A DNA stretch of 47,443 nucleotides from an uncultured Monoglobus sp. (GCA_947630505.1 CANRHV010000014.1:1-47443), one strand, 5' to 3'; counted from the first letter of the stretch, positions 33,662-42,895 are shown. The notes: a model not told the origin generated them from the letters alone. A program made the numbers and translations.

Positions 33662-36106
33662 ATGAAAAAATACGCGTCCGAACCGAGCTTTATGGATAAG
33701 GTCGCTTTATTTATAGTAGACAAGCGAAAGGCTTTTTATCTTATTTTCGCCATTGCGGTGTTTTATTTCGCCACCTGTATTCCTAAGGTGCAGGTCGAAA
33801 ACGACATAACGGCGTATCTGCCGGGCGACACCGAGACCAAAATAGGTATTGATCTGATGGAGCGGGAGTTCACGGCGTACGACTCGTTTTATTTTATGAT
33901 CTCGAATATATCTTATGATAAGGCCGAAAAGATCTCGGAGCAGATCGCGGAGGTCGACGGCATAAAATCGGTCGAGTTTGAAAACGACGACGATCACTTT
34001 AAAGACTCGTCCGCGCTGTTTAATATAGTTCTGGACAACGCTCTGGACAACGAGCGGGAGATCGCCATAGAGGAAGAGGTCAAAAACAAGTTTTCGGACT
34101 ATGACTGCTACATATACTCGGATTCAATAGACACCGCCTCAAGGGACCTTGCGGGCGAGATGCGCAACATAATATTCTGCGTTGTTATCGTTGTCGTTCT
34201 GATACTGCTGTTCACATCAAAATCGTTTATGGATGTTCCGGTGTTTCTGATAGTGTTTGTGGTTGCCGCCGTGCTCAACATGGGCAGCAACTATATGCTG
34301 GGCACGATCTCGTTTATCTCAAACTCGGTGGCGATAGTGCTGCAGCTGGCGCTGGCGATCGACTACGCCATAATTCTGTCCCACAGGTTTGCCGAGGAAA
34401 AACAGACCAAAAACGCCCACGACGCTATAGTGGCGGCGCTTTCGAAGGCGATAATCGAGATAAGCTCCAGCAGCCTCACCACGGTGGCGGGCCTTGCGGC
34501 GCTTATGACTATGAAAATGGGAATAGGCCGCGATCTGGGCATAGTGCTTTGCAAGGGTATATTTTGCTCGCTGATAACCGTGTTCCTGCTGATGCCCGGG
34601 CTTTTATATATGTTCTCAAACGCCATCGACAAAACCGTTCACCGAAACTACATACCCGACATATCGGGCTTCGGCAAGATCGTTATGGCGGTCAGAAAAG
34701 TCATGCCGATATTCATGGGAATAATAATCGTCATAGCCATCGTTCTCTCGTCAATGTGCCAGTACGCCTTTGACGAAAGCTCGGTGGCGGGCGTGCGCGT
34801 GAGCCAGAGCCGAGCCGACAAAAACAAAATACGCGGCACCTTCGACGCGGGCGGACAGCTTGCGGTTATCATCCCCAAGGGCAACTATGACAAGGAAAAA
34901 AAGATACTCCAGGATGTGGGCGAGTATGAGGGGATATCGTCGGCGCTGGGTCTCGCCAACGTGGACGCGGGCGACGGCTACACCCTGACCGACAAGGTGA
35001 CGCCCCGCCAGTTCGCCGAGCTTATGGATATAGATATCGACACCGCCCACGTGCTGTTTCAGGCGTACGGAGCTTCGGTATCGCAGTACGCGCCCATTTT
35101 CCGCGATGTCGACTCCTACACGGTCTCGATAATCGACATACTAATGTTCGTGCATGAGCAGATGGATTACGGCGTGATCGACCTGGGCGACGAAAACGAC
35201 GATATAAACGAGGTATATGACAAGGTCACCGACGCGCGCAGCCAGCTTGAGGGCAGCGAGTACTCGAGGCTGGTGTTCACCTACACGGGAGACAACGAAA
35301 GTGACGAGGTCATTGAGCTTCACAACAAGATCCGCGAAACCGTGTCGCAGTATTACGACAGTCCGATACTTGTCAGCAACGCGATCGCCGCTCTTGACCT
35401 CAAGTCCTCATTCAGCGGAGACAACCGAAAGATCAATTTCTTCACGATAATCTCGGTGCTGCTGATACTGCTCGTGACCTTCCGCTCGGCCAGCGTTCCT
35501 GTGCTGTTGGTGCTGACGATCCAGGGCAGCATATGGATAAACTTCTCGTTCCCGTATTTGATGAATGAAAAGCTGTATTTTCTGGGCTACCTGGTGGTGA
35601 GCTCGATACAGATGGGCGCCACGATAGACTACGCCATAGTGTTCACGACCAGATACCTTGACATAAAAGACCGAGTCGGCAACCGCGCCGCCGCTATAGA
35701 CGCGATAAACGGCGCGTTCCCGACTATCCTGACGTCGGGACTGATACTCACGATCGCGGGATTTTTGATTGGTCTTATCTCAACAAACCCGATCATATCG
35801 GGCCTCGGTATCTGTCTCGGCCGCGGAACCCTGATCTCGATAATACTTGTTATGGCGCTGCTGCCGCAGATCGTGGTCGTATTCGACAAGCTGGTCGAAA
35901 AGGGCGGCTTTGTGATAAAGACCAAAGAGAAAAAAGAGCACAGCGGCACCGTTATGGTAAACGGCAAAATAAACGGATATGTGAGCGGATATATAACCGG
36001 AACTATCCACGGCGTAATAAAAGGCGACGTCAGAGCGGTGATCGACGACATGACCGAGGTGCCGAGCGAAAAATTAAAGCGGGGTGGAAAAGATGCTGAA
36101 AAATAA
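33662..36106 (+). CDS. MMPL/RND-family membrane transporter
   Basis: This 814-residue protein has the duplicated RND layout: one helix near residues 20-40, an extracellular domain, helices 2-6 including AIDYAIILSHRFAEE (acidic residue near 234), a second extracellular domain, and helices 8-12 including GATIDYAIVFTTRYLD (acidic residue near 656). Asp-Tyr pairs in these helices are the proton-relay positions of MmpL proteins. MMPL proteins export lipids or hydrophobic compounds or support surface-protein assembly; the substrate here is unknown. The last 50 residues are hydrophilic with a short-period G-I/V pattern (VNGKINGYVSGYITGTIHGV) resembling a small bactofilin-like beta-helix. The stop overlaps the next gene by 14 bp, so the two are translationally coupled. 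Confidence 0.88.
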   Translation: MKKYASEPSFMDKVALFIVDKRKAFYLIFAIAVFYFATCIPKVQVENDITAYLPGDTETKIGIDLMEREFTAYDSFYFMISNISYDKAEKISEQIAEVDGIKSVEFENDDDHFKDSSALFNIVLDNALDNEREIAIEEEVKNKFSDYDCYIYSDSIDTASRDLAGEMRNIIFCVVIVVVLILLFTSKSFMDVPVFLIVFVVAAVLNMGSNYMLGTISFISNSVAIVLQLALAIDYAIILSHRFAEEKQTKNAHDAIVAALSKAIIEISSSSLTTVAGLAALMTMKMGIGRDLGIVLCKGIFCSLITVFLLMPGLLYMFSNAIDKTVHRNYIPDISGFGKIVMAVRKVMPIFMGIIIVIAIVLSSMCQYAFDESSVAGVRVSQSRADKNKIRGTFDAGGQLAVIIPKGNYDKEKKILQDVGEYEGISSALGLANVDAGDGYTLTDKVTPRQFAELMDIDIDTAHVLFQAYGASVSQYAPIFRDVDSYTVSIIDILMFVHEQMDYGVIDLGDENDDINEVYDKVTDARSQLEGSEYSRLVFTYTGDNESDEVIELHNKIRETVSQYYDSPILVSNAIAALDLKSSFSGDNRKINFFTIISVLLILLVTFRSASVPVLLVLTIQGSIWINFSFPYLMNEKLYFLGYLVVSSIQMGATIDYAIVFTTRYLDIKDRVGNRAAAIDAINGAFPTILTSGLILTIAGFLIGLISTNPIISGLGICLGRGTLISIILVMALLPQIVVVFDKLVEKGGFVIKTKEKKEHSGTVMVNGKINGYVSGYITGTIHGVIKGDVRAVIDDMTEVPSEKLKRGGKDAEK

Positions 36107-39100
36107 ATATTTAAACAGGATAATATCATACGCGGCGGTCGTTATGCTGATAACTTTGTGCGCGGCGCCCGCGTTTTCGGAGGGCGAGGCGCCCGTTATA
36201 AACATCTCATCGGCGGCGGATTTTGTGTCCCTTGCCAAAAACTGCACCTACGACAGCTATTCGCGCGGCATGCAGGTCACGCTGATGAGCGATATTGATA
36301 TGAGTGAAACCGAGATAGAGCCTATGAAAATTTTTTGCGGCGTGTTCGAGGGCGGCGGCCACAGTATAACCGGCGTCAAGCTCAATCAGGAGGGCTCGCA
36401 GAAGGGCCTGTGCTTCGAGCTGGGCGAGGGCGGCGAGATACGCAATCTTAATATCTCGGGCAGCGTCAAAGCCTCGTCACCGTCAAGCGGCGGCGCTTCT
36501 CTGGGAGAGATACTTGGCAACGTTGCGGCCAACGCGGGCATAAATACCGCTCAGTCCGCCGAAAACAGCGCTGCGGTTCTGGGCGGAATAATCGGCAAAA
36601 ACAGCGGCAAAATAGTCAACTGCTCGTTTGACGGCGTAGTGGACGGCGAGACGGCCGTGGGCGGAATCGCGGGCGAGAACACGAACACCGGAGTTATCGA
36701 GTCGTGCAGGAACCTCGGCTCGGTCAAAGGCAAGACGGCGGTGGGCGGAATCGCGGGAATAAACTCGGGAGTGATAAAGACATCGACCAACGAGGGCGGC
36801 GTGAACTACGACCCGACCGAGGGCAGCCACAATATCGGCGGCATCTGCGGCACAAATCCCGGCCTTGTCAGCGGCTGCGAGAACCGCGCCGTTGTGGGCT
36901 ACAAAAATGTTGGCGACAATATCGGAGGCATCGCGGGACGACAGAACGGCTGCATCACTTCCTGCAGGAACTACGGCGAAGTCCTAGGCGAGCAGAGCGT
37001 GGGCGGCATATTCGGCAGATTTGAGCCCTACGCCGAGCTGACCGCGGCCGACATTCAGCGCGTGAAGGACGATTTAAACGAGTTTCATAATCAGGTCAGC
37101 GCCGATGTAAACAACGCGGTAAACGCGGCGAACGGTGTAGTCAACAACGCCTCAAACAGCGCGGATAATCTGCGGCAAAATGTGAACGATGACTTAAACG
37201 ATCTAATAAGCCGTGTCAGCGGAAACGGAAGCTCGAATATAATATCCGCTTTCAGCGACAGGCTTAATGATCTGGACAGCGGAATACAGAGCACGCTGTC
37301 GGACGCGGCGTCAAACATAGACGCGGAGCTTAGCGGCATAACCGACCGCGGCGCGGCTCTGATCGACAGCATAGACAGCCGCGCGAGAGAGGATATAACC
37401 GACGCGGCGGGCAAGATCGGCTCCGTGGCGGACAGCATAAACTCGACTGCCGACACCGTGAACACGCTTGTTAGCGATGTGGACGGCATAGTCGGCGACA
37501 TAACCGACGCCTACAACAACGGCGACATGAACGCGGTGGATAACGGCCTGGCGCGGCTCGATGAGCGGCTTGATTATATGGAGAAAAACGTGATCGACCC
37601 GATGGCGGAAAATGCCAACAGCGCTATGAACTCGGTGAACCGCGCGGCTGACACTTTAAGAAGTGACGCAAACGCGGCGGCAAACGCTTTAGAGGGACCC
37701 GTGCGCCGCGCGGGCGAGGCGATCGACGATTTTAGGTCCGACGTCGAGACGGTGGAAAGCGGCATAGACAGCGCGCGTCAAAAAATCAAGGACGTGCGCG
37801 ACAAAATACATAATTTGCCGAACATCACCCCGAAGCCGGGCGGAATATTCGGAGCGCTGCGCGATTTTCTTTTCACAAATGTCTACGCCGACGAGCCGAT
37901 AGGCTTAAACGATGATCAGATAAAGTCCGAGCTTAAAGACATAAACAGCGTCGACGTGGCTCTGCCCCGAACCGTTTCGGGCGAGAACACCGACAACGCG
38001 CTTGTTATATATTGCTTAAACGACGCCAACGTCAGCGGCAGAAAATCCGCGGGCGGTATCGGCGGCACCGTGGGGATCGAGTCGGCTGTAAAAAACGGTG
38101 ACAACATCACGCTGCAAAGCGGCGGCATCCTCACAAATTCGTCCTATGTCAAGGCGGTGATCGACGGCTGCGTGAGCAACGGCGAGATATACGCCAAGGA
38201 CGGTTACGCGGGCGGCATCGCGGGAGACGCGGCTTTGGGCATAATCAAAAACTGCGCCTGCGGCAGCAGCGCGAAAAGCGACAGCGAGTACGTCGGCGGA
38301 ATCGCGGGCAGCTCGTCCGGAAAAATATATGACTGCGCCGCGATCTCGGATTTGACCGCGACGCGTCTGGCGGGCGGAATCGCGGGCAGCGGCAAATTTA
38401 TCTGCGAGTGCTACGCCCTGCCGAGAATATTCGGCGGCACCGAGAAGACCGGAGCGATCGCGGGTCAGGCGGACGGCACGGTCATAAACAACTATTTTAT
38501 CAAAGAAAATCTGAACGGAATCGACGGCACCGACTACGAGGGCAAGGCGGTCGCGCTTCTGCCCGAGGAGATCACGGGGAGCGGGACGCTGCCCGCGAGA
38601 ATGGTCGGTTTTAACGACGATAAGTGGTACATGGCAAACGACGACATATATCTGCCCCAGAACAGGGCGCTCAGCGACAATGCCGACTCGGATATCGGAG
38701 CGCTGCTCAAGGCCGAGTCCGCCGATCTGGCGCTGTTTAAGTTCGACGCCAAGTTCGAGGTGGACGGCAACACGCTGTATGAGACGACCGTGAACTACGG
38801 CGATGTGCTTGACCCGTCGTTGATCCCGGAGCTGGAGTACCGTGACGGCTACTGTCCGCAGTGGAGCGAGGACACGACCGCGCCGATAATCCGCGACACG
38901 ATATTTAAAGCGGAATATACCGACGCCGTGAAAACCATCGCCACGGGCGACGATCCCCCGACCATGTTGGTTGAGGGCAACTTCCGCGACGGCACCGAGG
39001 TGACGGCGCACGAGACAGAAATTTCGGGAGAATTCCCGCGGGGCTGTGAGGCTCTGGCGGCGTATGAGTTCGACATAAGTCCCGACTATCAGGGCAATAT

Positions 39101-39374
39101 AAAGGTTCATATCCGCGACAAAGACGGCAAGGGCAACTGCGCCGCCATCGACACCGAGGAAGGGACCAAGATTATAAAAGGCGAGCGCGACGGCAGCTAT
39201 ATGGTTTTCGAAACCGCCGGAGAGGGCAAGTTCACCGTGCTTCACAGGCCAAACCGCCTGTGGCCTGTCTTGGGAATCGCGGGCGCCGCGCTTATCGCGC
39301 TGGCGGTAATAATCCTGATAGCTCGCAAAAAACGCAAACAGGCAAATAAAAAACAAGAATCGGAAAGCGCATAA
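36093..39374 (+). CDS. membrane-anchored GLUG-repeat/coiled-coil surface protein
   Basis: This 1093-residue protein has a signal peptide (about 1-30, AAPAFS) and GLUG-like repeats at about 60-320 (TAVGGIAGENTNTGVIESC and relatives). A long Asn/Ala/Asp-rich helical region follows at about 325-600 (VNNAVNAANGVVNNASNSAD, FRSDVETVESGIDSARQKIK) that looks like a coiled coil. More GLUG repeats lie at about 650-820, then a flagellar-hook-like InlB-type strand unit near 880-945. A single C-terminal helix (VLGIAGAALIALAVIILI, about 1057-1077) is followed by a basic tail. The protein is therefore secreted and fixed in the membrane. The coiled coil between beta-rich domains recalls YhgE/Pip-type proteins. 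It overlaps the MMPL gene by 14 bp and likely works with it. The ATG at 36093 follows GGGGTGG. Confidence 0.8.
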   Translation: MLKNKYLNRIISYAAVVMLITLCAAPAFSEGEAPVINISSAADFVSLAKNCTYDSYSRGMQVTLMSDIDMSETEIEPMKIFCGVFEGGGHSITGVKLNQEGSQKGLCFELGEGGEIRNLNISGSVKASSPSSGGASLGEILGNVAANAGINTAQSAENSAAVLGGIIGKNSGKIVNCSFDGVVDGETAVGGIAGENTNTGVIESCRNLGSVKGKTAVGGIAGINSGVIKTSTNEGGVNYDPTEGSHNIGGICGTNPGLVSGCENRAVVGYKNVGDNIGGIAGRQNGCITSCRNYGEVLGEQSVGGIFGRFEPYAELTAADIQRVKDDLNEFHNQVSADVNNAVNAANGVVNNASNSADNLRQNVNDDLNDLISRVSGNGSSNIISAFSDRLNDLDSGIQSTLSDAASNIDAELSGITDRGAALIDSIDSRAREDITDAAGKIGSVADSINSTADTVNTLVSDVDGIVGDITDAYNNGDMNAVDNGLARLDERLDYMEKNVIDPMAENANSAMNSVNRAADTLRSDANAAANALEGPVRRAGEAIDDFRSDVETVESGIDSARQKIKDVRDKIHNLPNITPKPGGIFGALRDFLFTNVYADEPIGLNDDQIKSELKDINSVDVALPRTVSGENTDNALVIYCLNDANVSGRKSAGGIGGTVGIESAVKNGDNITLQSGGILTNSSYVKAVIDGCVSNGEIYAKDGYAGGIAGDAALGIIKNCACGSSAKSDSEYVGGIAGSSSGKIYDCAAISDLTATRLAGGIAGSGKFICECYALPRIFGGTEKTGAIAGQADGTVINNYFIKENLNGIDGTDYEGKAVALLPEEITGSGTLPARMVGFNDDKWYMANDDIYLPQNRALSDNADSDIGALLKAESADLALFKFDAKFEVDGNTLYETTVNYGDVLDPSLIPELEYRDGYCPQWSEDTTAPIIRDTIFKAEYTDAVKTIATGDDPPTMLVEGNFRDGTEVTAHETEISGEFPRGCEALAAYEFDISPDYQGNIKVHIRDKDGKGNCAAIDTEEGTKIIKGERDGSYMVFETAGEGKFTVLHRPNRLWPVLGIAGAALIALAVIILIARKKRKQANKKQESESA

Positions 39375-39394
39375 GAGCTTTTGATGATAAAAAA

Positions 39395-39434
39395 CGAGGC
39401 GCGTCATGACAATAGTGTGTCATGACGCGCCTCG
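39395..39434. terminator. convergent bidirectional terminator
   Basis: A perfect 16-bp stem (CGAGGCGCGTCATGAC and its complement) has loop AATAGTGT. A T run follows on the minus strand (AAAAAA on plus), and the plus side is weaker. It separates the GLUG gene from the second papain-like gene. Confidence 0.85.
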
Positions 39435-39441
39435 CTTAAAT

Positions 39442-41859
39442 TTACTGTTCGGCCGAAAGACTTATCAGTTCCGGCAGCTCGGCGTACGGCTCGTAGGTGT
39501 AGCCGTTCCAAACAAAGATCTTCGCAAATTTCTCATTGTTGGCGTGGGAAATACCGGGGATCGAGAATTTGCCGTTTTCGTCAAACTCGGGTGCGAAATC
39601 CGCCACAAGTCCGACCATAGCGCCGTTGTCATCGTATAAGCCCAAGAGCACCGCCGGGTCCTCACAGCTTTGGTCAAGCATTGTTACGAAAACATCAATG
39701 GTCCCGTTGTCATGCTTAACAAGCTCGCTCTCAAATTTGGGAGGCTCGCTTGGGGCGGCCGTCGCGGGCGCTGTTGTGGGTTCCTCCGAAGTGGGCGGCA
39801 GAGTTACCGTCGGCTCTGTTGTTGTCGGCGGAACGGGAACCTCGGTCGGTTCGGGAGCGTTCGTGGGTTCAATTTCGGGCGTTGCCGTAGGCTGCGGCTC
39901 TTGCGTCGCCGGAGTTGAGGCTTTGTCGGTATATGCCTTTATCGCCCAGTTGCTGACAATAAATTCCGGGTCTTTTGTATTGCTGCCCAGCAATGAAATC
40001 TCTTTTGCGTTGTCGCGCCAACCTGAAATTTCATAGGGACCGCCGGAAGGTCCTCCGTAAGACGCGACCGAGAATGACACTCCCTCTGTGGGTTTGAAGT
40101 GGGTCATGGCCTCGTCGTCCGTCATGTCGCTTATAAATTCGTATTGGCCGTTTACGGCGTCAATTATACGGCCTTTTACTTGCCTTTGAACATTGGGGAT
40201 AGAGAATCTCTTACCGAGTTTTTCCGGATTTGAAACTTTGATTATGATCTCAAACTCGCCGCTGACTGTGATCGGGTCCGCTAATTCGACAGTGTTATAT
40301 CCCGCGCTCTCAAAGCTGAATTTACTTGATGTTCCGCTTCCGTCGGGATTTTTGAATGTCACAATATTTTCATCTCCGCCGAAGTCGATAATCGAAAGTT
40401 TGCCCGGGTCTTCGCCCTGCGGCTTGTTTCTCACGATCACCTCGTAATCGTCTGTGCTGTCCGTGATATACAGACCGAGAGCGGTAAGCTTTTCCTCGTC
40501 GTTGTTCTCGGTGGTAAAACGAGTGGCAAAAATTGAGCAGCTGTATTCCGGATTTTGTAATATCGGGTTATATGGATCATAATAATTGCCGCCCGACGTG
40601 CCGCTTGTGCCGGCGATCTCATACGAGTATACGTTGTCCGAAAGCTTATCCGTGAAATCGTATGTGTACGAGGCGAAGCCTATGGCCGGGTCGAGGTAAG
40701 ACACGTACTGATAGCCGCCGTCGCCCCATCTTTCGCCCCAGCTGTTTCTGATTATCCACGCGCCGTTAACCTTTGTGCCGTCGAGAAGCCGCGGTGTCGT
40801 AGCGAAATTATCCGCCGAGAAATTATCATCCCAGCCCACAATTGTCACGCCGTGGTTCGAGGGAATAAAGAATGTGTAGCTGCCGTCTGAACTGAATGAC
40901 AAAATACCGTTATATATGCCGTTGTCATCATCTTCAACTGTGCCGTTTAGCATATCTATCCAGTCAAGATAGTACGCGTGGGTCGCGGAATTATAATATT
41001 CTCGGGTCTCTTGAGTGTTATTAGTAGTATTGGAATCATACGCAAGATATGAGGTTCCGACCGCTCCGCGGCTCACTATCGCTTCTTTTATTGAGTCAAT
41101 AACCGGTTGATTAAGGCCGTAGTTCAGGTTTGTGGCCGTGTTATTCACTATATCAAAAGTCAGTTTTGAGCTGCCCTCATGGTTATCGGTAATATAATCG
41201 GCCGATTTTAAAGCGAGCGTGCGTTTTTCCGCGCCTATTGAGAATATCGGCTCGTAGTTGTTAAATCCACCGTTTTTGTACGTTTCAAACACGCTTTCGT
41301 CGTAATTGTTATACAAAACCGGACCGCACGCCTTTGCGCGCGTATAGTACGACGTTGCCATTTCGCGGTTGCCTCCGGCAGGCGTGTCCGAGACCGCGAA
41401 GTCATGATATGCGGTATAAGGCGCGTATTCGGCGTTTCTTGTTCCGTACATAGCCGCGGCCAGATGCGGCTCGGACCATAGATTCGCTGTGTTTGAATAA
41501 TTCGTTCCGAAATCAAGAATGGTCGAAAACTCGCCCGCGGCGATCGCCGCATAAGCCCAGCAGTCGCCGTTGAGACCCTGGTCGCGGATGGGCGGCACCT
41601 TTCCCATAATGGCCATATTATCTTTTCTGCTGTCATATTTCGCGGGCAGCGCGGCCGCCGCAAACGCTCTGCGGTGTTCGTTCTCGTAATTAACGGAGTC
41701 GGGGATAACGGTATAATTCTCGGGGTTTTTCAAATAATCCGCATAGCCCGAGGTTATCTCGGCAGTCATCGGAGGAACCGAAATTTCCGCGGCAAATGCC
41801 GCGCTGCCGAGCAATAAGCTCGAGACGATTGTTGCGGCAAGAATTTTGCGTTTAAACAT
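39442..41859 (-). CDS. secreted papain-like (C1) cysteine peptidase, second paralogue
   Basis: This 805-residue exported protein has a signal peptide (1-24, LLLGSAAFAAE) and a full papain triad: Gln94/Cys100 in IRDQGLNGDCWAYA, His336 in NHGVTIVGWDDN, Asn372 in WIIRNSWGERWGDGGYQYVSY. A lectin-like beta region follows. A Thr/Pro/Glu linker (about 675-725, TEPTEVPVPPTTTEPT) then leads to a C-terminal module ending FAKIFVWNGYTYEPYAELPE. Compared with the 24016 paralogue it has an added Pro-rich spacer. The start was set at 41859, where AAAGGAG lies 8 nt upstream. Peptidases of this type may trim surface proteins; targets are unknown. Confidence 0.87.
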   Translation of the reverse strand: MFKRKILAATIVSSLLLGSAAFAAEISVPPMTAEITSGYADYLKNPENYTVIPDSVNYENEHRRAFAAAALPAKYDSRKDNMAIMGKVPPIRDQGLNGDCWAYAAIAAGEFSTILDFGTNYSNTANLWSEPHLAAAMYGTRNAEYAPYTAYHDFAVSDTPAGGNREMATSYYTRAKACGPVLYNNYDESVFETYKNGGFNNYEPIFSIGAEKRTLALKSADYITDNHEGSSKLTFDIVNNTATNLNYGLNQPVIDSIKEAIVSRGAVGTSYLAYDSNTTNNTQETREYYNSATHAYYLDWIDMLNGTVEDDDNGIYNGILSFSSDGSYTFFIPSNHGVTIVGWDDNFSADNFATTPRLLDGTKVNGAWIIRNSWGERWGDGGYQYVSYLDPAIGFASYTYDFTDKLSDNVYSYEIAGTSGTSGGNYYDPYNPILQNPEYSCSIFATRFTTENNDEEKLTALGLYITDSTDDYEVIVRNKPQGEDPGKLSIIDFGGDENIVTFKNPDGSGTSSKFSFESAGYNTVELADPITVSGEFEIIIKVSNPEKLGKRFSIPNVQRQVKGRIIDAVNGQYEFISDMTDDEAMTHFKPTEGVSFSVASYGGPSGGPYEISGWRDNAKEISLLGSNTKDPEFIVSNWAIKAYTDKASTPATQEPQPTATPEIEPTNAPEPTEVPVPPTTTEPTVTLPPTSEEPTTAPATAAPSEPPKFESELVKHDNGTIDVFVTMLDQSCEDPAVLLGLYDDNGAMVGLVADFAPEFDENGKFSIPGISHANNEKFAKIFVWNGYTYEPYAELPELISLSAEQ

Positions 41860-41938
41860 TTTTAGCACTCCTTTATACAAAAGTATTATGAATTATATCA
41901 TAAAACCTTGAAAAAATCAATTATTATTGCAAAAAAGT

Positions 41939-41966
41939 TTGAAAAATAATCAACATATGTTATAAT
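41939..41966 (+). promoter_or_regulatory. sigma-A promoter of ogt
   Basis: TTGAAA at 41939-41944, a 16-bp spacer and TATAAT at 41961-41966, about 22 bp before the ogt start. Confidence 0.6.
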
Positions 41967-41987
41967 AACATAGAAAGCGGGGATAGT

Positions 41988-42488
41988 ATGAACTACACAG
42001 CGGAATATCAATCAATTTTGGGAAAAGTTTTGATGGCTTCGGACGGAGAGAATTTGACGGGGTTGTGGTTTTTTGGCGCCAAGCATTTCGCCGCGGGGCT
42101 CGGGAGCGAAAGGCAAATAAAAGAGCTGCCGATATTTAAGAACGCGAGGAAATGGCTTGATATATATTTTTCGGGCCGAGAGCCGGATTTCACGCCGCCG
42201 CTGCTCCTGCGCGGCAGTGATTTTCAAAACGAGGTTTGGAATCTCTTGCGAAAAATACCTTACGGCCAAACCGCGACATACGGCGAGATCGCCAAGCGTC
42301 TTGCGAGCGCTCGTGGAATCGAGAGGATGTCCGCGCGTGCCGTGGGCGCCGCGGTGGGCCGCAACCCGATTTCGATCATAGTGCCGTGTCACAGGGTAAT
42401 AGGCGCAAGCGGCGGCCTGACCGGTTACGCCGCCGGCGCCGACAAAAAAGCCTACCTCCTGAACCTTGAGAGAAAAGCGGAAAAATGA
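41988..42488 (+). CDS. ogt: methylated-DNA--[protein]-cysteine S-methyltransferase
   Basis: This suicide DNA-repair protein takes the alkyl group from O6-methylguanine onto Cys134 in the signature IIVPCHRVIG. The 166-residue length fits Ogt-type proteins. GQTATYGEIAKRL is the DNA-binding helix-turn-helix, and NPISI plus GLTGYAAG surround the active site. The start has GCGGGG upstream and a promoter just before it. Its last codons and stop lie inside the first copy of a 65-bp direct repeat, so the C-terminus (RKAEK) may have been set by insertion of that repeat. Confidence 0.95.
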   Translation: MNYTAEYQSILGKVLMASDGENLTGLWFFGAKHFAAGLGSERQIKELPIFKNARKWLDIYFSGREPDFTPPLLLRGSDFQNEVWNLLRKIPYGQTATYGEIAKRLASARGIERMSARAVGAAVGRNPISIIVPCHRVIGASGGLTGYAAGADKKAYLLNLERKAEK

Positions 42489-42658
42489 CCGCTCAAAAAA
42501 GAAAGTCATGCCTTGCATGACTTTCGTAAAAAAGCGTCAATCTATAAAGGGCTCCCGCGGAGTCCGAAAGACTTCGTGGGAAAAGCGGAAAAATGACCGC
42601 TCAAAAAAGAAAGTCATGCCTTGCATGACTTTCGTAAAAAAGCGGTCATTTTTCCGCT
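42472..42658. repeat. 65-bp direct repeat pair, second copy within a 76-bp palindrome
   Basis: Identical 65-bp copies lie at 42472-42536 and 42580-42644. Each has an 11-bp hairpin (GAAAGTCATGC / GCATGACTTTC, loop CTT). Copy 2 continues so that AGCGGAAAAATGACCGCT on its left is matched exactly by AGCGGTCATTTTTCCGCT on its right, ending at the CCA end of the tRNA-Leu gene. Copy 1 lacks that right arm and runs into the ogt stop on its left. Confidence 0.85.
42603..42633 (-). terminator. intrinsic terminator of the tRNA-Leu gene
   Basis: On the minus strand the 11-bp hairpin with a 3-nt loop is followed directly by six T, a canonical terminator 25 bp after the tRNA-Leu 3-prime end. The identical hairpin at 42501-42525 would act as a second stop. 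Confidence 0.8.
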
Positions 42659-42744
42659 GGTGCCGGTGATCGGGGTCGAACCGATACGGTATCACTACCA
42701 CAGGATTTTGAGTCCAGCGCGTCTGCCAATTCCACCACACCGGC
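42658..42744 (-). tRNA. tRNA-Leu (anticodon CAA)
   Basis: The minus-strand sequence folds as a class II tRNA. The 7-bp acceptor is GCCGGTG / CACCGGC, with encoded ACCA, a T arm containing GGTTCGACC and a long variable arm (TGGTAGTGATACC). The anticodon loop CTCAAAA gives CAA, which reads UUG. The anticodon stem has one T-T mismatch. Confidence 0.93.
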
Positions 42745-42764
42745 ATATTTTTAGCACGAGTATT

Positions 42765-42793
42765 AATATATCACAAACTTTTCAAAAAATCAA
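42765..42793 (-). promoter_or_regulatory. promoter of the tRNA-Leu gene
   Basis: On the minus strand: TTGATT (42793-42788), a 17-bp spacer and TATATT (42770-42765), about 20 bp before the mature tRNA. Confidence 0.6.
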
Positions 42794-42841
42794 GCCCTTT
42801 AACAAATTTTTTGAAAAAATAAAAAATTTTCAAAAAATCCC

Positions 42842-42870
42842 TTGACAAACCTTTCATCACATAGTATAAT
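42842..42870 (+). promoter_or_regulatory. consensus sigma-A promoter of the tRNA-Lys gene
   Basis: Perfect TTGACA (42842-42847), 17-bp spacer and perfect TATAAT (42865-42870), 25 bp upstream of the tRNA. Confidence 0.9.
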
Positions 42871-42895
42871 CTTAACGTTGCCTCAATTGAGATAT

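Noticed and set aside
38016-39407. 463-codon minus-strand open frame opposite the GLUG/coiled-coil gene
   Set aside because: A shadow frame caused by biased codon use in the real gene; no start signal and no domain, while the plus strand has a signal peptide, repeats and membrane anchor.
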